Shown in pieces: positions 1 to 13,454 of a stretch of 64,000 nt of DNA. The DNA comes from Polyodon spathula (Eukaryota > Chordata > Actinopteri > Acipenseriformes > Polyodontidae), in NCBI RefSeq assembly GCF_017654505.1, contig NC_054565.1, positions 5,494,881 to 5,558,880 of the forward strand. Direction: 5' to 3'. The notes below the pieces were generated by a model. It searched no databases. It was given only the letters and a program-made list of their open reading frames with translations, and was not told where the DNA came from. The position numbers and the translations under genes were made by a program. Numbering within the stretch: position 1 is the first letter of the stretch; the number at the start of each line of letters is the position of its first letter.

Positions 1-1785
<1,785 letters not shown>

Positions 1786-2985
1786 AATAAACAAATCCCC
1801 TGGGCCGGGTGAGATCATCCCAGTAGTACTCAAAGAAATGAAATAAATAATTTGCAAACCGCTAAACAAGATCATGCAGCAGTCTCTTGACACAGGGGTG
1901 GTACCGACAGACTGGAAAATTCCAAACGTAATACCGATCCACAAAAAGGGAAACAAAACTGAACCAGGTAACTACAGACCAGTAAGCCTGACTTCTATTA
2001 TATGCAAACTTATGGAAACTATAATAAGATCCAAAATGGAAAATTACCTTTATGGTAACAGGGTCCTGGGAGACAGTCAACATGGTTTTAGGAAAGGGAG
2101 ATCGTGTCTAACTAGCTTGCTTGATTTTTTTCAGGATGCAACATCGATAATGGATCATTGCAAAACATATGACATGGTTTATTTAGATTTCCAGAAAGCT
2201 TTTGACAAAGTCCCGCACAAAAGATTAATTCTCAAACTGAACGCAGTTGGAATTCAAGGAAACAATATCAAATATCATATGGGAGATACTGAAATTGGAG
2301 AAGGAATCTATGAAAAAGACCTAGGAGTTTTTGTTGACTCAGAAATGTCTTCATCTAGACAATGTGGGGAAGCTATAAAAAAGGCTAACAAGATGCTCGG
2401 ATACATTGTGAAAAGTGTTGAATTTAAATCAAGGGAAGTAATGTTAAAACTGTACAATGCACTAGTAAGACCTCATCTTGAATATTGTGTGCAGTTCTGG
2501 TCACCTCGCTATAAAAAAGATATTGCTGCTCTAGAAAGAGTGCAAAGAAGAGCGACCAGAATTATTCCAGGCTTAAAAGGCATGTCATATGCAGACTGAC
2601 TAAAATAATTGAATCTGTTCAGTCTTGAACAAAGAAGACTACGTGGTGACCTAATTCAAGCATTCAAAATTCTAAAAGGTATTGACAGTGTCGACCCAAG
2701 GGACTTTTTCAGCCTGAAAAAAGAAACAAGGACCAGGGGTCACAAATGGAGTTTAGAAAGAGGGGCATTCAGAACAGAAAATAGGAGGCACTTTTTTACA
2801 CAGAGAATTGTGAGGGTCTGGAATCAACTCCCCAGTAATGTTGCTGAAGCTGACACCCTGGGATCCTTCAAGAAGCTGCTTGATGAGATTCTGGGATCAA
2901 TAAGCTACTAACAACCAAACGAGCATGATGGTCCGAATGGCCTCCTCTCGTTTGTAAACTTTCTTATGTTCTTATGTTCTTAATG
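1786..2985 (+). mobile_element. CR1/L2-like LINE remnant, catalytic core deleted
   Basis: 3' part of a non-LTR retrotransposon of the Jockey superfamily, CR1/L2-like. Translation shows the finger motifs NKSPGP, GVVPTDWK, IPIHKKGNK and NYRPVSLTSI, then YLDFQKAFDKVPH. It jumps directly to EKDLGV and LYNALVRPHLEYCVQFWSP, followed by the C-terminal SLEQRRLRGDLIQAFKIL block. The stretch that should carry the catalytic YADD box is missing, an internal deletion of roughly 150-200 residues. Two stops (2597-2599 and 2606-2608) interrupt the frame. The element ends at a TTCTTATG-type 3' repeat near 2960-2982. It cannot move on its own. It is a fossil and not a host gene, although it leaves a 241-codon open frame (1874-2599). 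Confidence 0.9.
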
Positions 2986-2989
2986 GTAT

Positions 2990-4960
2990 TAATACCGTAA
3001 TGTAATGAAAGCGCAAATCCGACGTAGTGTTATTTTCAGGTAAGCGGTAAAACGTGGTTCTCAGCGCACTGTGCTTGCTCGCCCATTCCTAAACAACTTC
3101 CGCTAAGAAAGCAGTGAAGCGCCCATGCGGTTTTCGGTCTTGTACGTCTTTTTTTTAAAATTGAATTTATCATGTTTTCCAGTCTTTTACATCGTTGTTA
3201 ATGTCATTTATCATATTTCTCCACCATTAAGAAACTAACATGCAAACATTTATATGCAATACATTGGGGCTTCTACATTTTTTTTCTTTGCGGTGGAATT
3301 TTCATTTTGTTTTGTTTGTCGTTATTTTTTTTTTTCCTTTTTAGAGAAATTGATTGTCTATTTCCAGTGTAAGTTTGCCAAAAAAAAAAAAAAAGTAGAA
3401 TTAATGGTAAATGTACCTCTGTTTTACAATAGGAAAACACCCAACAGATCGCACCTATACCAAAATCTGACAGCGTACCACTTTCAATGTGACAACGTGT
3501 CACTTTCTGACATTACACAGGTCGATTGTTGGTATTTATACCACATTCTGACAATGCACCACTTTCTAACACTAAACCGGTATACCAACCCCCCTACTGC
3601 GCACCCAGTAAGTATATAAAGCCCTTGAAAAGGTTTACAGCAAATAGGATTGTAGAAAATGAAGAGAAACCATGAAGGCGTTGCTCAGCCTGGCAGTCTT
3701 GAGTGTTGTTTAACTCTCTATTTTGGCCCTGTCTGTCTGTTTTCTTCTGTTCATTTTATAAACGTGTGCATTAGCGCTTCACTGCAGCGTTCCAGCCTCT
3801 GAGTCTCCTTCCTGCCGGTACAGTCCATCCTGTCCCACCTGTAATGTGATTTTCAGAAAGGGGATCATTACTGTAGCAGTGGGGCTGGAGATTTGCACAG
3901 AGCACAGTGAACTGGAGAGCTAGCTGAGCTAGCATCCTTGAAGAAAGCAGTTCAAACTGTGTTCTCAACTAACACTTGGTGAAATAAAGAGAATCAAAAC
4001 ACAGACACTGTGTCAACAAGTGGAGCTGCTGATATTGTTAAACTGTCACTCTGGTACAGGGGTCAGGGCTCCGTAATGTGACGATATTGTGATACCTCCA
4101 CTGGAGTGCAGGTTCCATGTGAAGCAGATCCACTATGTGCAGCTGAAGACCACACGTTGCTCTCTGCCCAGTTTAAAACCAGTCCTGCTCAAACCTGACA
4201 CTGCATTCCAAGTGTTTCACCCCGTTGATTTCTTTGAAAACTAGCCTGGTGCTTTGCATTAGTGGGAAGAGAGGAGGAAGCAGTTTGAAGCATGAACAGA
4301 CCCTGAGTCATTGCTGCAAACTGCTGAAGATCAGTTTGCATGTGGCTTCCCTTTTCTATTCTGAGGTGATGATTTTGGCTTGATCATTTCACAGCTCAGA
4401 GCATTTTTCTTTCGTTTTTAACCATAGTCATTTTAAAAATATATATTTAATAATTGCAGGCCTTTTGAACCTTTTCAGTGCCTTTGTCGAGAAACATTTG
4501 GCTGCCTTTCCTCGTGTGCTAATGAGAAGAGGTCGCAAAATAGAAATACAGTTAAACAGACTGTAGCTACAAACAGGTTAGTGTGGCCTCTTTAAAGCTA
4601 CGGCCTGGGGTCGTGTCTCATTAAGATGTTGTAATCCTATAAGATGGAAGCTTGATAATACAGATTTGTTTAGTCCAATTCTAGTTCTACTTTGAGAAAG
4701 AGGAGGGCTTATTTCTGATGGGGTTCCCAAATGACAACATAATAGGAACCAGGTTTGAACCTAATTCTGTATGTGTACAAAGCTACAGGCAAACCGGATC
4801 ATTGGTTCTTCTCCTGTATGTTACGTAGTTTACCAGTGAGATGAGAGTCATTTGTGAGATCTGCAGTGTGAAGGACTGACAAACAAACGGATGTAAAGCA
4901 TTATTTTATTAAACTGCATTTCCTTAGTTGCAATAACATTTCAGGGATAATGGCATTGCT
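2990..4960. other. intergenic region with one dispersed repeat
   Basis: No coding feature recognised. The 3337-3600 part is a dispersed repeat listed separately. The remainder is unique-looking, AT-rich sequence with short unsupported open frames. Confidence 0.4.
3337..3600 (+). repeat. dispersed repeat family R1, copy 1
   Basis: It begins at a CTTTTTAGAGAAATTGAT block and runs through a TTCCAGTGTAAGTTTGC block, an A-run, and several loosely periodic units of the type ACCACTTTC / TGACAxxGTxTCACTTTCTGACATT. A second copy with the same order of blocks is at 26896-27090. Both share the left edge, so this is one interspersed family of unknown class. No terminal inverted repeats or coding capacity are evident. 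Confidence 0.75.
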
Positions 4961-4967
4961 GTGGTCT

Positions 4968-5415
4968 GTTTCAAGGCTATATTGCAAAAAGTGTGGAATA
5001 CAAGTCCAGCGAGGTTATGTTAAGATTATACAATGCCCTAGTTAGACCCTGCCTAGAATACTGGGTGCAGTTCTGCTCACCCCACTACAAACAACACATG
5101 GAGGCTGACCCCAGGACTTCATGCCATGAGCTAGGAGGACAGGGTCAAAGAATTCAATAAAATCATAACTGGTAGAGATGCAGTTAACCCAACTCAAATT
5201 ATCCCAGAGAGTAGAACAAGATAGTATTAACGGTATCTGAGTAAAACAAAGTTTAGAACAGAAGCTAGGAAGCAGAGCTATTCACGGAGCTATAAATGCA
5301 TGGACTACAGGGTGAAGCAGCAGGATCTGAAACACTGGGAACATGTTTTAAAAAAATACATGATTCTGTGCTTTTAAATGAGTTCCTCCCAGTACGGAGA
5401 ATGGCGTGCTAACAA
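4968..5415 (+). mobile_element. second CR1/L2-like LINE fragment
   Basis: The conceptual translation of 4974-5095 reads GYIAKSVEYKS, VMLRLYNALVRP and LEYWVQFCSPHYK. This is the same C-terminal reverse-transcriptase block as in the element at 1786-2985 and clearly the same family. The following 300 bases match the expected LINE tail only weakly and contain indels. It is a 5'-truncated, frame-broken fossil in the plus orientation. Confidence 0.75.
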
Positions 5416-6033
5416 GGGAGGAGTCATGATGCGCCGAATATGGGCCAAAAATTGTACTTTTTCATATTTTATTTTCACTTTCACTCTGATGAGACCATAG
5501 TATCATTCCCTGTGCATCGGGTTTGTGGAACCCGTCTGCAGACCAGGTGGGAGCAGAATGAGTATAAATCTTCAGGTAGGGTCCCTGATACCTGCTGCAC
5601 GTGGAAAGCAACATGTTTATGTTGAAGACTTGGTTATAATAACCCTTTAAGAATCTTAAAAGCAAGCAGTTTGGCCAATCAAGCTGTTGTTTTGATCTGA
5701 GCCCTGCACATGCCCTCTAGTGGAAGATCGGGAGATTGCATGCATTACCGCTTGTTAAATAAATTCCTTCGGCTATACAGTCGTCTCCAGGTATACAGCT
5801 GCCCTCTCATTCCACGAAGTATTCATTCTGCACCGATGCGCACCAATATAAACCAGTGTTATCTGCACCCGTAATACCGCCACTCACAGTCCGCCAGCTG
5901 CCCGCTGCAAGCAAGCAAAGCAACATGTCTAAAACTGACGTGCTGAGGGGAAAATGCAACCATTAAATACCATTCAAACAAACCTCTCCCTCGAACATAC
6001 GGCAACGCCGCTGCGCCGTCACAATCTTTTAAA
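5416..6033. other. PPP1R8 upstream region
   Basis: Sequence rising in GC and CpG towards PPP1R8 exon 1. It includes a CTCF-like box (5711-5723). No coding sequence is supported. Confidence 0.4.
5711..5723. promoter_or_regulatory. CTCF-like motif
   Basis: TGCCCTCTAGTGG matches the core of the vertebrate CTCF consensus. It lies about 430 bases before the PPP1R8 start codon, between the divergent THEMIS2 and PPP1R8 genes, where a boundary element would be plausible. Motif match only. Confidence 0.35.
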
Positions 6034-6051
6034 GACTACAACTCCCAGATG
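6034..6051 (+). promoter_or_regulatory. ZNF143/SBS-type promoter motif of PPP1R8
   Basis: GACTACAACTCCCAGATG closely matches the ACTACAANTCCCAGNRNGC element bound by ZNF143 at many TATA-less housekeeping promoters. It lies in CpG-rich sequence about 110 bases upstream of the PPP1R8 ATG, as expected for a ubiquitously expressed nuclear factor. The transcription start is not visible and would fall between here and 6150. Confidence 0.6.
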
Positions 6052-6150
6052 ACACCGCACCAATAGGTGCGCACGCAGCATAACGCGCAGAGGCAATCCC
6101 TCCTCGTTCCCAGCATTCCTCGGGCGAGCGTGAATGGAGCCCGAAGCAAG

Positions 6151-9100
6151 ATGGCTGCGAACGAGAACGCCGCCAGCCCTCTGTTTGATTGCCCGACATG
6201 GTAAGGGGAAATAAAACTCGGGGAAAGGTGCTGGAGGAGACTAGATAAACACTCGCAGCCGCCCTTTCGAAACGCCGCAGCGAAAGAGAGTCCGGTTTAG
6301 TTGGCCGTGCTGTTATTTACATGCTGTAGTTATGCGCAGGCGTGAGGATAATGTGGTTAATTCATTTCTATGTGAAGCGCTAATGCTTGCTGTCATTGTT
6401 AGCTGCCAGAGTTGCATTAAGCGTGCATTGTTTGATGTAACTTTTGAAAGCGGTATGGTGGAGATGTGTGGGCGTGTACTATTGTGTCGATAAATATTTG
6501 GGGGGGGGGCTGGAAGTTTACGCTAAATTAACCTACGCGAGGCAGAGTTACATAGCAACTGTTTAGCTAACAAGGAGCCATTTAATGCATAACATAATCG
6601 CTGACAAAGTTTTGGACACAGTAAATGTTTTTTTCATTGAAAGTGCTCGTTTTTCCCCCCATTGTTTTGTATTGGGGGATCCTCCTATGAGGCTCGTGTA
6701 TTTGCATGTCCCCATGTAACGACTGGATGAGAGGTTTTGTATCTGTCCTAATGCGAGGTTGCCATGCATGAAAGAAACGCACAGTGGGCCAGACATGCAT
6801 GTAACAACCATGTACACCCAGAGAGGTCCACATGGATTACAGAGCAGTTGGCGAATTGAGACAAATCTCTCCATGTCCTTTTGTAAAATGGTGTATTCAT
6901 CGCAAACTTTTTATTCAGATGGAGGCCCCGTTATTATTTGATCTCCAGATGTTGGAGTTGAACACTTTCTGGCGGCCGCACTGCTTCCTAAAAAGTATTT
7001 CGGATGAAAAATAAATTCAGACTAGACATGTGCACTTCAGTGGCACTGGAACCATTTTTAAAGTGGGGGTGCTGAAAGCCATTGAACAAAACTGTAACCC
7101 CTGTATATGATGGAAGCCATGCAAAGCCAGCACCCCTAGTTCCAGTGCCCTTGATGCACTTTTAAATGTGTTAAGACTTTCCTGTTCTAATCACACGCTG
7201 CACAGTCCCAGCTAAATCTAGCAAAACTAACGATTTGCATTGTTGTTATATCAAAAACCTGTTTAAAAAAAGATCCCAGAGCAATATGTTGTCAATGCCT
7301 TGCATTACCCCACTGAACTAACTAAAGAAAAGTGTCACACTTGTGTGTATTTCATTTTGAAACAGCACAACAGGTAGAATGCAAGTTTTTATTTATCCCT
7401 GCCATTGTTTCTTCTCAATAAAATAGCAGCAAAAGACACATTTTCCCCAAATAATAGAGGTTTTCTTATGTCCTTAAACTCTTCAAATAAAATAAATGTG
7501 GAGAAGGGGGCATTGTACAAAGAAAAACACCTCACCGTTTAGGTTTGCCTTTGAATAAATTCAACATAACAGAAAATAGGATCACAACATGAAACAAAAC
7601 TTTTATATGGAACATTTCTGCTACCTTGCAGTTTGGGTCAGTGTTTGGAAAGCGTGAAGCGTTTTCGAGTGACGTAGCTGCATCTGTATTGCCCCATTCC
7701 GACTTGCATGCCAAGTCTGAAGCAGCACTTTGTTGATCTTGTTTTTTGTTTTAGCCCCACACATTAGATAATGCTTTTTTTCACTTGCCATTAAATTGTC
7801 CTTTAAATCTGGCAAGGTGGTACATTAGTGCAAGGCATACAGGTATTTTCCGAGCACTAAAGATAATATATTATTTCATACCACTGTTTTCATAGCGCAC
7901 TACTAAAGCTTTCTCTCGTTGATCAGCCAGTAAGCACTGACATAAAGCAAAATGGGCTCTGAAATCTGTTCAGAATGAAAGTTCAGCCAATCAACATGCA
8001 GTGATACTGTTGTCAATGCTGGCCAATAGCAGCTAACAGAAACAGAAGCAGCACGAACTGTGCCGGGTAGCGGCACCGATTTCAGGCAAAGGATGATTGA
8101 GAGGAGAGGCAGTGGCCGCACAGAAGTACGCTGGTCTAGGGGACCAGTGGACTCCTTTTCAACAAAGCTTGCCCAATCTTTGCGTCAACAGACAAACGAA
8201 CATGACCAGGGATGGAAGACTTGTATAGAAAAACCAGGAATGGATCAAACAGCTAGCAACAACTTATTGCCATCCCTGATGACTATTCTTCTGTATGGTT
8301 TTTGATTGAGAGTGAGATGCAAAGCAGCCTCTACTTGCATATGATGCTGTTGGAATACAATTCTGAACGTGTTTATATTAGTAAATGTATTGGTGGTTGT
8401 TTTTTTTAACATTGTATTTCAAAGAAAATTGGTCTCAATTATTAGGCTGTTTTTTGCAGGTTCTTGCCTCTTTGATGCACTCTGCAAGACTCTGTATGTT
8501 GCTGCATTTCAATTTGAATCAAATTCAATTAGTTTATTTTTTGTGGAAAATAACTTATTGTGACATTTTTCATCAGGTTATCAATAAGAGCAATGTAATT
8601 CTCTCACCACACAAGTACTGAATTCACTGCTCTTATTTACAGGGCAGGCAAACCACCCCCAGGGCTGCATTTGGACGTTGTGAAGATAGACAAGCTTGTA
8701 GAGGTAAGAGGTGGTTGTCATTTAAAAGGTAAGGGCAATTTGTCACCCACACCGAGTTTCAATTACTCACCTGGGGGGTCTGGAACCAAAGCTGTTTTAT
8801 ATGGGTAGGAGATGCTCTTGGGAGCAGCAGCTGTTTGAATTGAACTGAGTAATTCAGTTCAGCATGGCCTCGTTCCGTTTTTAAATTGAATCAGAAAATG
8901 TCTGGAATGATGAAACAGAGAACCTTTTTATAAGACACTCCAGCTGTGCAGGTTACTTGTTCAGTTGTTCTGTTTTACTAACATTGACTTGTTCACTGGT
9001 TCAATCAGACTGAGTTAGGGGGACATGTATGTGAAGCGCTTGCCTCATTGTAAACATTGCACCTCTTTGCTAATGAGAGTGGGAAAGTGCATATTGTAAT

Positions 9101-12100
9101 AGAAACGTATGTATCCAGAGGCTGGATCCAGTGGCGGTGACTGTGCATACGTATGTCTGTATGTTGTACTTTAGGGTTTCATATCTGGTTATTCAATTGT
9201 GAAAAATGATTGAAGGTAATTGAAGGTATCAGAGCCACATGCTGTGTGTGTGTACAGTACCTACATATCGCGGCTCAGAATTTCTTAACCAATTTCAATA
9301 AAGCTTAATTTCAGCATTCTTTACCGCCACTTGGGAATATTAAAATCATGATTATATAGAAGAACCTTTCTATACGTCTTTAAACTCGTGTGAAAGGTGC
9401 AGATTCTCCCTTGAAATCTTTGTATGTCTCTCCCAAGAAGTTTTGATTCCACAGCCCTCCACTAACTACCCTGCATGAAAAAGCAACATGAAAACAAAGT
9501 TTAAGAATGCAAATCTGAGATCTTCTTCCATGTGTCTAACTGAATGTGTATCGCACCGTTGTTACTGCACAATAAGGATATCGTGGAAGTGCCTGTGTGT
9601 ATGTGTGTCAGAGCACTACTGCTCAGTTGCAGTGTACTGAATTTAGTCCACTTACTATGTTGTTTATTTATTTGGCAGACGCCTTTATCCAAGGTGACTT
9701 ACAGGTGTTGCAGGGTTACAGTGTAAGATTCATATTTAAATACAGTATGGATTACAATAAGTGCAGTAATACTGCTAGAATACACTATGCAGTCGAATGC
9801 AACAAGTTAGGATTACGACAAGTTATATCTACAGAGACATTGTAGTGCAATAGTGCATTCGCTGGAGCTCTAGTAACGTGATGCTGAGGTCAGGCAAGTC
9901 CAGTGCATAGCGGGAGGGGAGGATCAAGAGATCTACAAGTGCAGTATAAACAGGTGAGTCTTGAGGAGGCAGTGGGAGACCGTGCAGTCCTGAAGTTCTC
10001 CAGTAGCTGGTTTCACTACATGGGGGCTTGGGAATGAGAGAGAGAGGAGGGAGGCAAGAACAAGGGTCTCAAATTGTATGCAAGCAGAGATAGGTACCCA
10101 GTGAAGGGTGCGAAGCAGAGGAGCAGCAGAATTCTAAATGAGCTCAAGGGGGCGGATAGCCGAAGCTGGGAGACAAACAAGGAGAGTTGCAGTTGTGGGG
10201 GGGGGGGGTTAACGATAACACCCAGGTTTTTAGCAGAAGAGATGGGGAGTGTGATAGTCAAGGGATACTAAGATGGAGATGTCAGGAGGGAGAGGAGGTG
10301 GGATTTGGAGAGGCTGAACACAGCCGTGTTCTTTACATTCTTACATCACAGCGGGTGTAAGACTTCTAATGCAACATTGCAGCACCATCCCATGTTCATT
10401 TGACATGATATTGCACTTGCTTTCCCAATGCTAATACAGTGCATGTACAGTGTTACAACCTCGACTGGCAAGCATTCACTTACAAATGAAATATCATTTA
10501 CTTACAGAGCTGTCTGTCAACTGCTAGGCTTCATGCAGTGTTGTTACTGTAGACCACGGCAGTTGCTGGGATATAATAGGTCCAAGCTTCAAACAAACAA
10601 ACAAACAAATTCATGACAGTGGATTCCACTTACATTTTAAATGACACAAGTCCTGTCTGTTTTAAAATGAGTAGAGAAAAAAAAAAGAGATAATGTGGGA
10701 TAATTATATTTGCACTGGAGCATGCAGAAAAGTTTTTTTAATTGGCTTAAGAGCCTGGATTATATTTTCTATATACTAGTCTATCGGTTGTTTCCCATTA
10801 TTGCTCTAACGTGGTCCACCTGATCAGATCAGCTGAACTGATTAACTGATTGCTACGCTGCAATTGGGACATTTTTTTCAGTTTGTTTGAAGTGGGCTAA
10901 ACCACTGGTAAATTGCAAGAGTTCTACATAGATCCTGAGCACTTCTTATCCAAGTGTGTTTCTTTAAATTCTATGCTGTGAATTAAGTTTTTTTGGGGGG
11001 TTAAACGTACATACTGTGCATGGGCCCAGGAGCTACACAAAAGGTATTTTTTAAAAATAGCTTTGGTGACTGCAGCACCTGCTGTCCTCTGCATTTCTCT
11101 ACCCAACATATTCACACGAGTTCTGAGTGAGTAGTCTTGTTTTTTGTTTTTTTTCAAAAGCGGTTATTAAACTGCACCGGATACTAACCTGTCTGTCTGC
11201 GCTGCAGTTAGTCTTTTAAACTGGCCAGTGCTGTGTGATTGCTGGGTCACTCGGGTGCAAGATCAACCCTCGCCGTGAGATTTAAGCTCAGAGTGCAGAG
11301 AGACACCCTGCGTTATAACTCGGAGGCACAAACCAGAGGCACTTCCAATTAAAAAAAAATGCCAGTCAGGAATTTCCTCTCCGACAGTCATTTCAGTACA
11401 TATTGAGTAGTACCCAGTAACAAACTGAAAAGATTTTATTTAAAACAGCATTGTGTCTGTTTCATTAGTCTTTTTATGGTCAAGTGCAGATTGCTGCACA
11501 GTACTGGTATGGCTTTCAGCATGTATGTCATGGATGGGTAACAGATCACAAAGTCAAGCAGCTAAAGCATGAAGAAACACAGATTTGTTTACTAGAGAAC
11601 ATTGTTTGAATCGTAATATATTAACATCCATAGCTAGAACACTCAACAGTGTTACATTGAGAGACATAAGAAATTTCATGAAACAAATGTTTTAACTGTC
11701 TTTTTGATGTATTAACCCTTGTTAACAGTAGCTGATATTTCTTAACGAGATTGTCAAATTACACAATATAGAATTGTAACCCATACTGCGAGTTATTGAG
11801 CTGTGAGTGGCTGTGGTGTTGAGCTGTGTGGTTTCAGTGGTGTCATTAGAGGGCTAGGTTGAGACCACCAAACTCATTTCATTGTGACCTGACCTGCAAT
11901 GAAACCCAGGCCTCCAGAGGTGAAAGACTACTGAATGGACCCTGTGTGATATGCTAGAGACCATGGTAAACTTCTTTAATACAAGCCTAAGTATCTGCAT
12001 GCGTTCTCGTCCTTTAGAAACTGATCATTGATGAGAAGAAGTACTACCTGTTCGGCAGGAACCCTGATATCTGTGACTTCACGATTGATCACCAGTCCTG

Positions 12101-13414
12101 CTCCAGAGTGCATGCAGCCTTGGTCTACCACAAACACTTGAAGAGGGTCTTCCTCATTGACCTCAACAGCAGTGAGTGATCGAGATCCACCGCAGCCTTT
12201 ACCCTGCTCTGCACGCACAGCTTCATTTAGCTTCTCTCATCTCTTCTTCTGTTGAAGTTTGTTACTTGTATTTTACACATAGATTTAGAATACGCAGTCC
12301 AAGACAATGCTATAGAATTAGGAGTTGATGCCACCCTGTGGTGTAGGTCAGTTTTACTCCAGTGTTCCAGATGTAATCGGTCCATGTGACCCACAGCACA
12401 GGAAGTGATTTGAATTTTGAAGTATTGAATTTACAAAATCTGTGTTAATGTACAAAAAACAACCAGGGATGAAAGTCCCATGTTGGCCACCCTAAGTTTA
12501 AAAAACCAGCAACACCCAGAGTTTCAACTGGGTTCTCTTGGCATAATAAGCACTTGAGTTGTCTGTTTTTACTGGGAGCTCTTGGGTGATGTGTCTGTGC
12601 TGTGCCCTGTCTCCCTCACAGCGCACGGCACATACCTGGGGCGCATCCGTCTGGAGCCCCACAAGCCACAGCAGGTACCCATCGACTCGACAGTGTCGTT
12701 CGGAGCCTCCACGAGACAGTACACCCTGCGAGAGAAGCCACAGACGCAGCCGAGCACGGCCACTGGGGATGCCAAGACAGGGGAGGACGAGGAGCTGAAG
12801 GGGCTGCTAGGACTGCCGGAGGAGGAGACCGAACTGGAGGTCAGTGCAGCAGAGATGCCAGCCCTTTGGAGAACCACGTTAGCAATGGTGGTGGTGGGCA
12901 CAGACTGTGATTGCTGTTTGAGAAGTAACTGCACTTTGCCTCACAGCACTAGCCTATCTGGTGTCTGCTTAGGGATGGAAATAAGACTCCCATTGCAGTT
13001 TCATTCCTTCATGTTTTTACTGTGAGTTTAATAAGACACACCTGACCTTGTTACATTATACATTGTGGCTAATGAAGCATGTGTTAAAATGCAGTACGTG
13101 TTTTTTTTTCCCTGGCGATAGTATGGGGGTGCATGCGGCTTGCAGGATATATTAGAAGGGCTCAGGGTCTGTTAGAGGTTTTTCAGTCTGTTGCTGGCGA
13201 GTGAAACTCAGGTGGCCAAAATCCCCAAACTAGGCTCCTGGATTTCACCATTTCAGTACACCCAGACTGTTTAAGAATCACAGGGTCTGCATTTATTCAC
13301 TCCAAAGGTGACACTAAGGGTTGTTGGCAGCTCCTGTACTCGTCAATCATTTGAAACTCGCAAAGGTGTCCGTCCTCGTGTCACACTAAACATGTATATG
13401 CCAACATACTAACA

Positions 13415-13454
<40 letters not shown>

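Noticed and set aside
1874..2599. 241-codon reverse-transcriptase-like frame as a host gene
   Set aside because: It belongs to a LINE fossil with its catalytic core deleted and two stops downstream.
12569..12934. Antisense and out-of-frame open frames over PPP1R8 exon 4
   Set aside because: Shadows of the real coding exon, which is phased with its neighbours.
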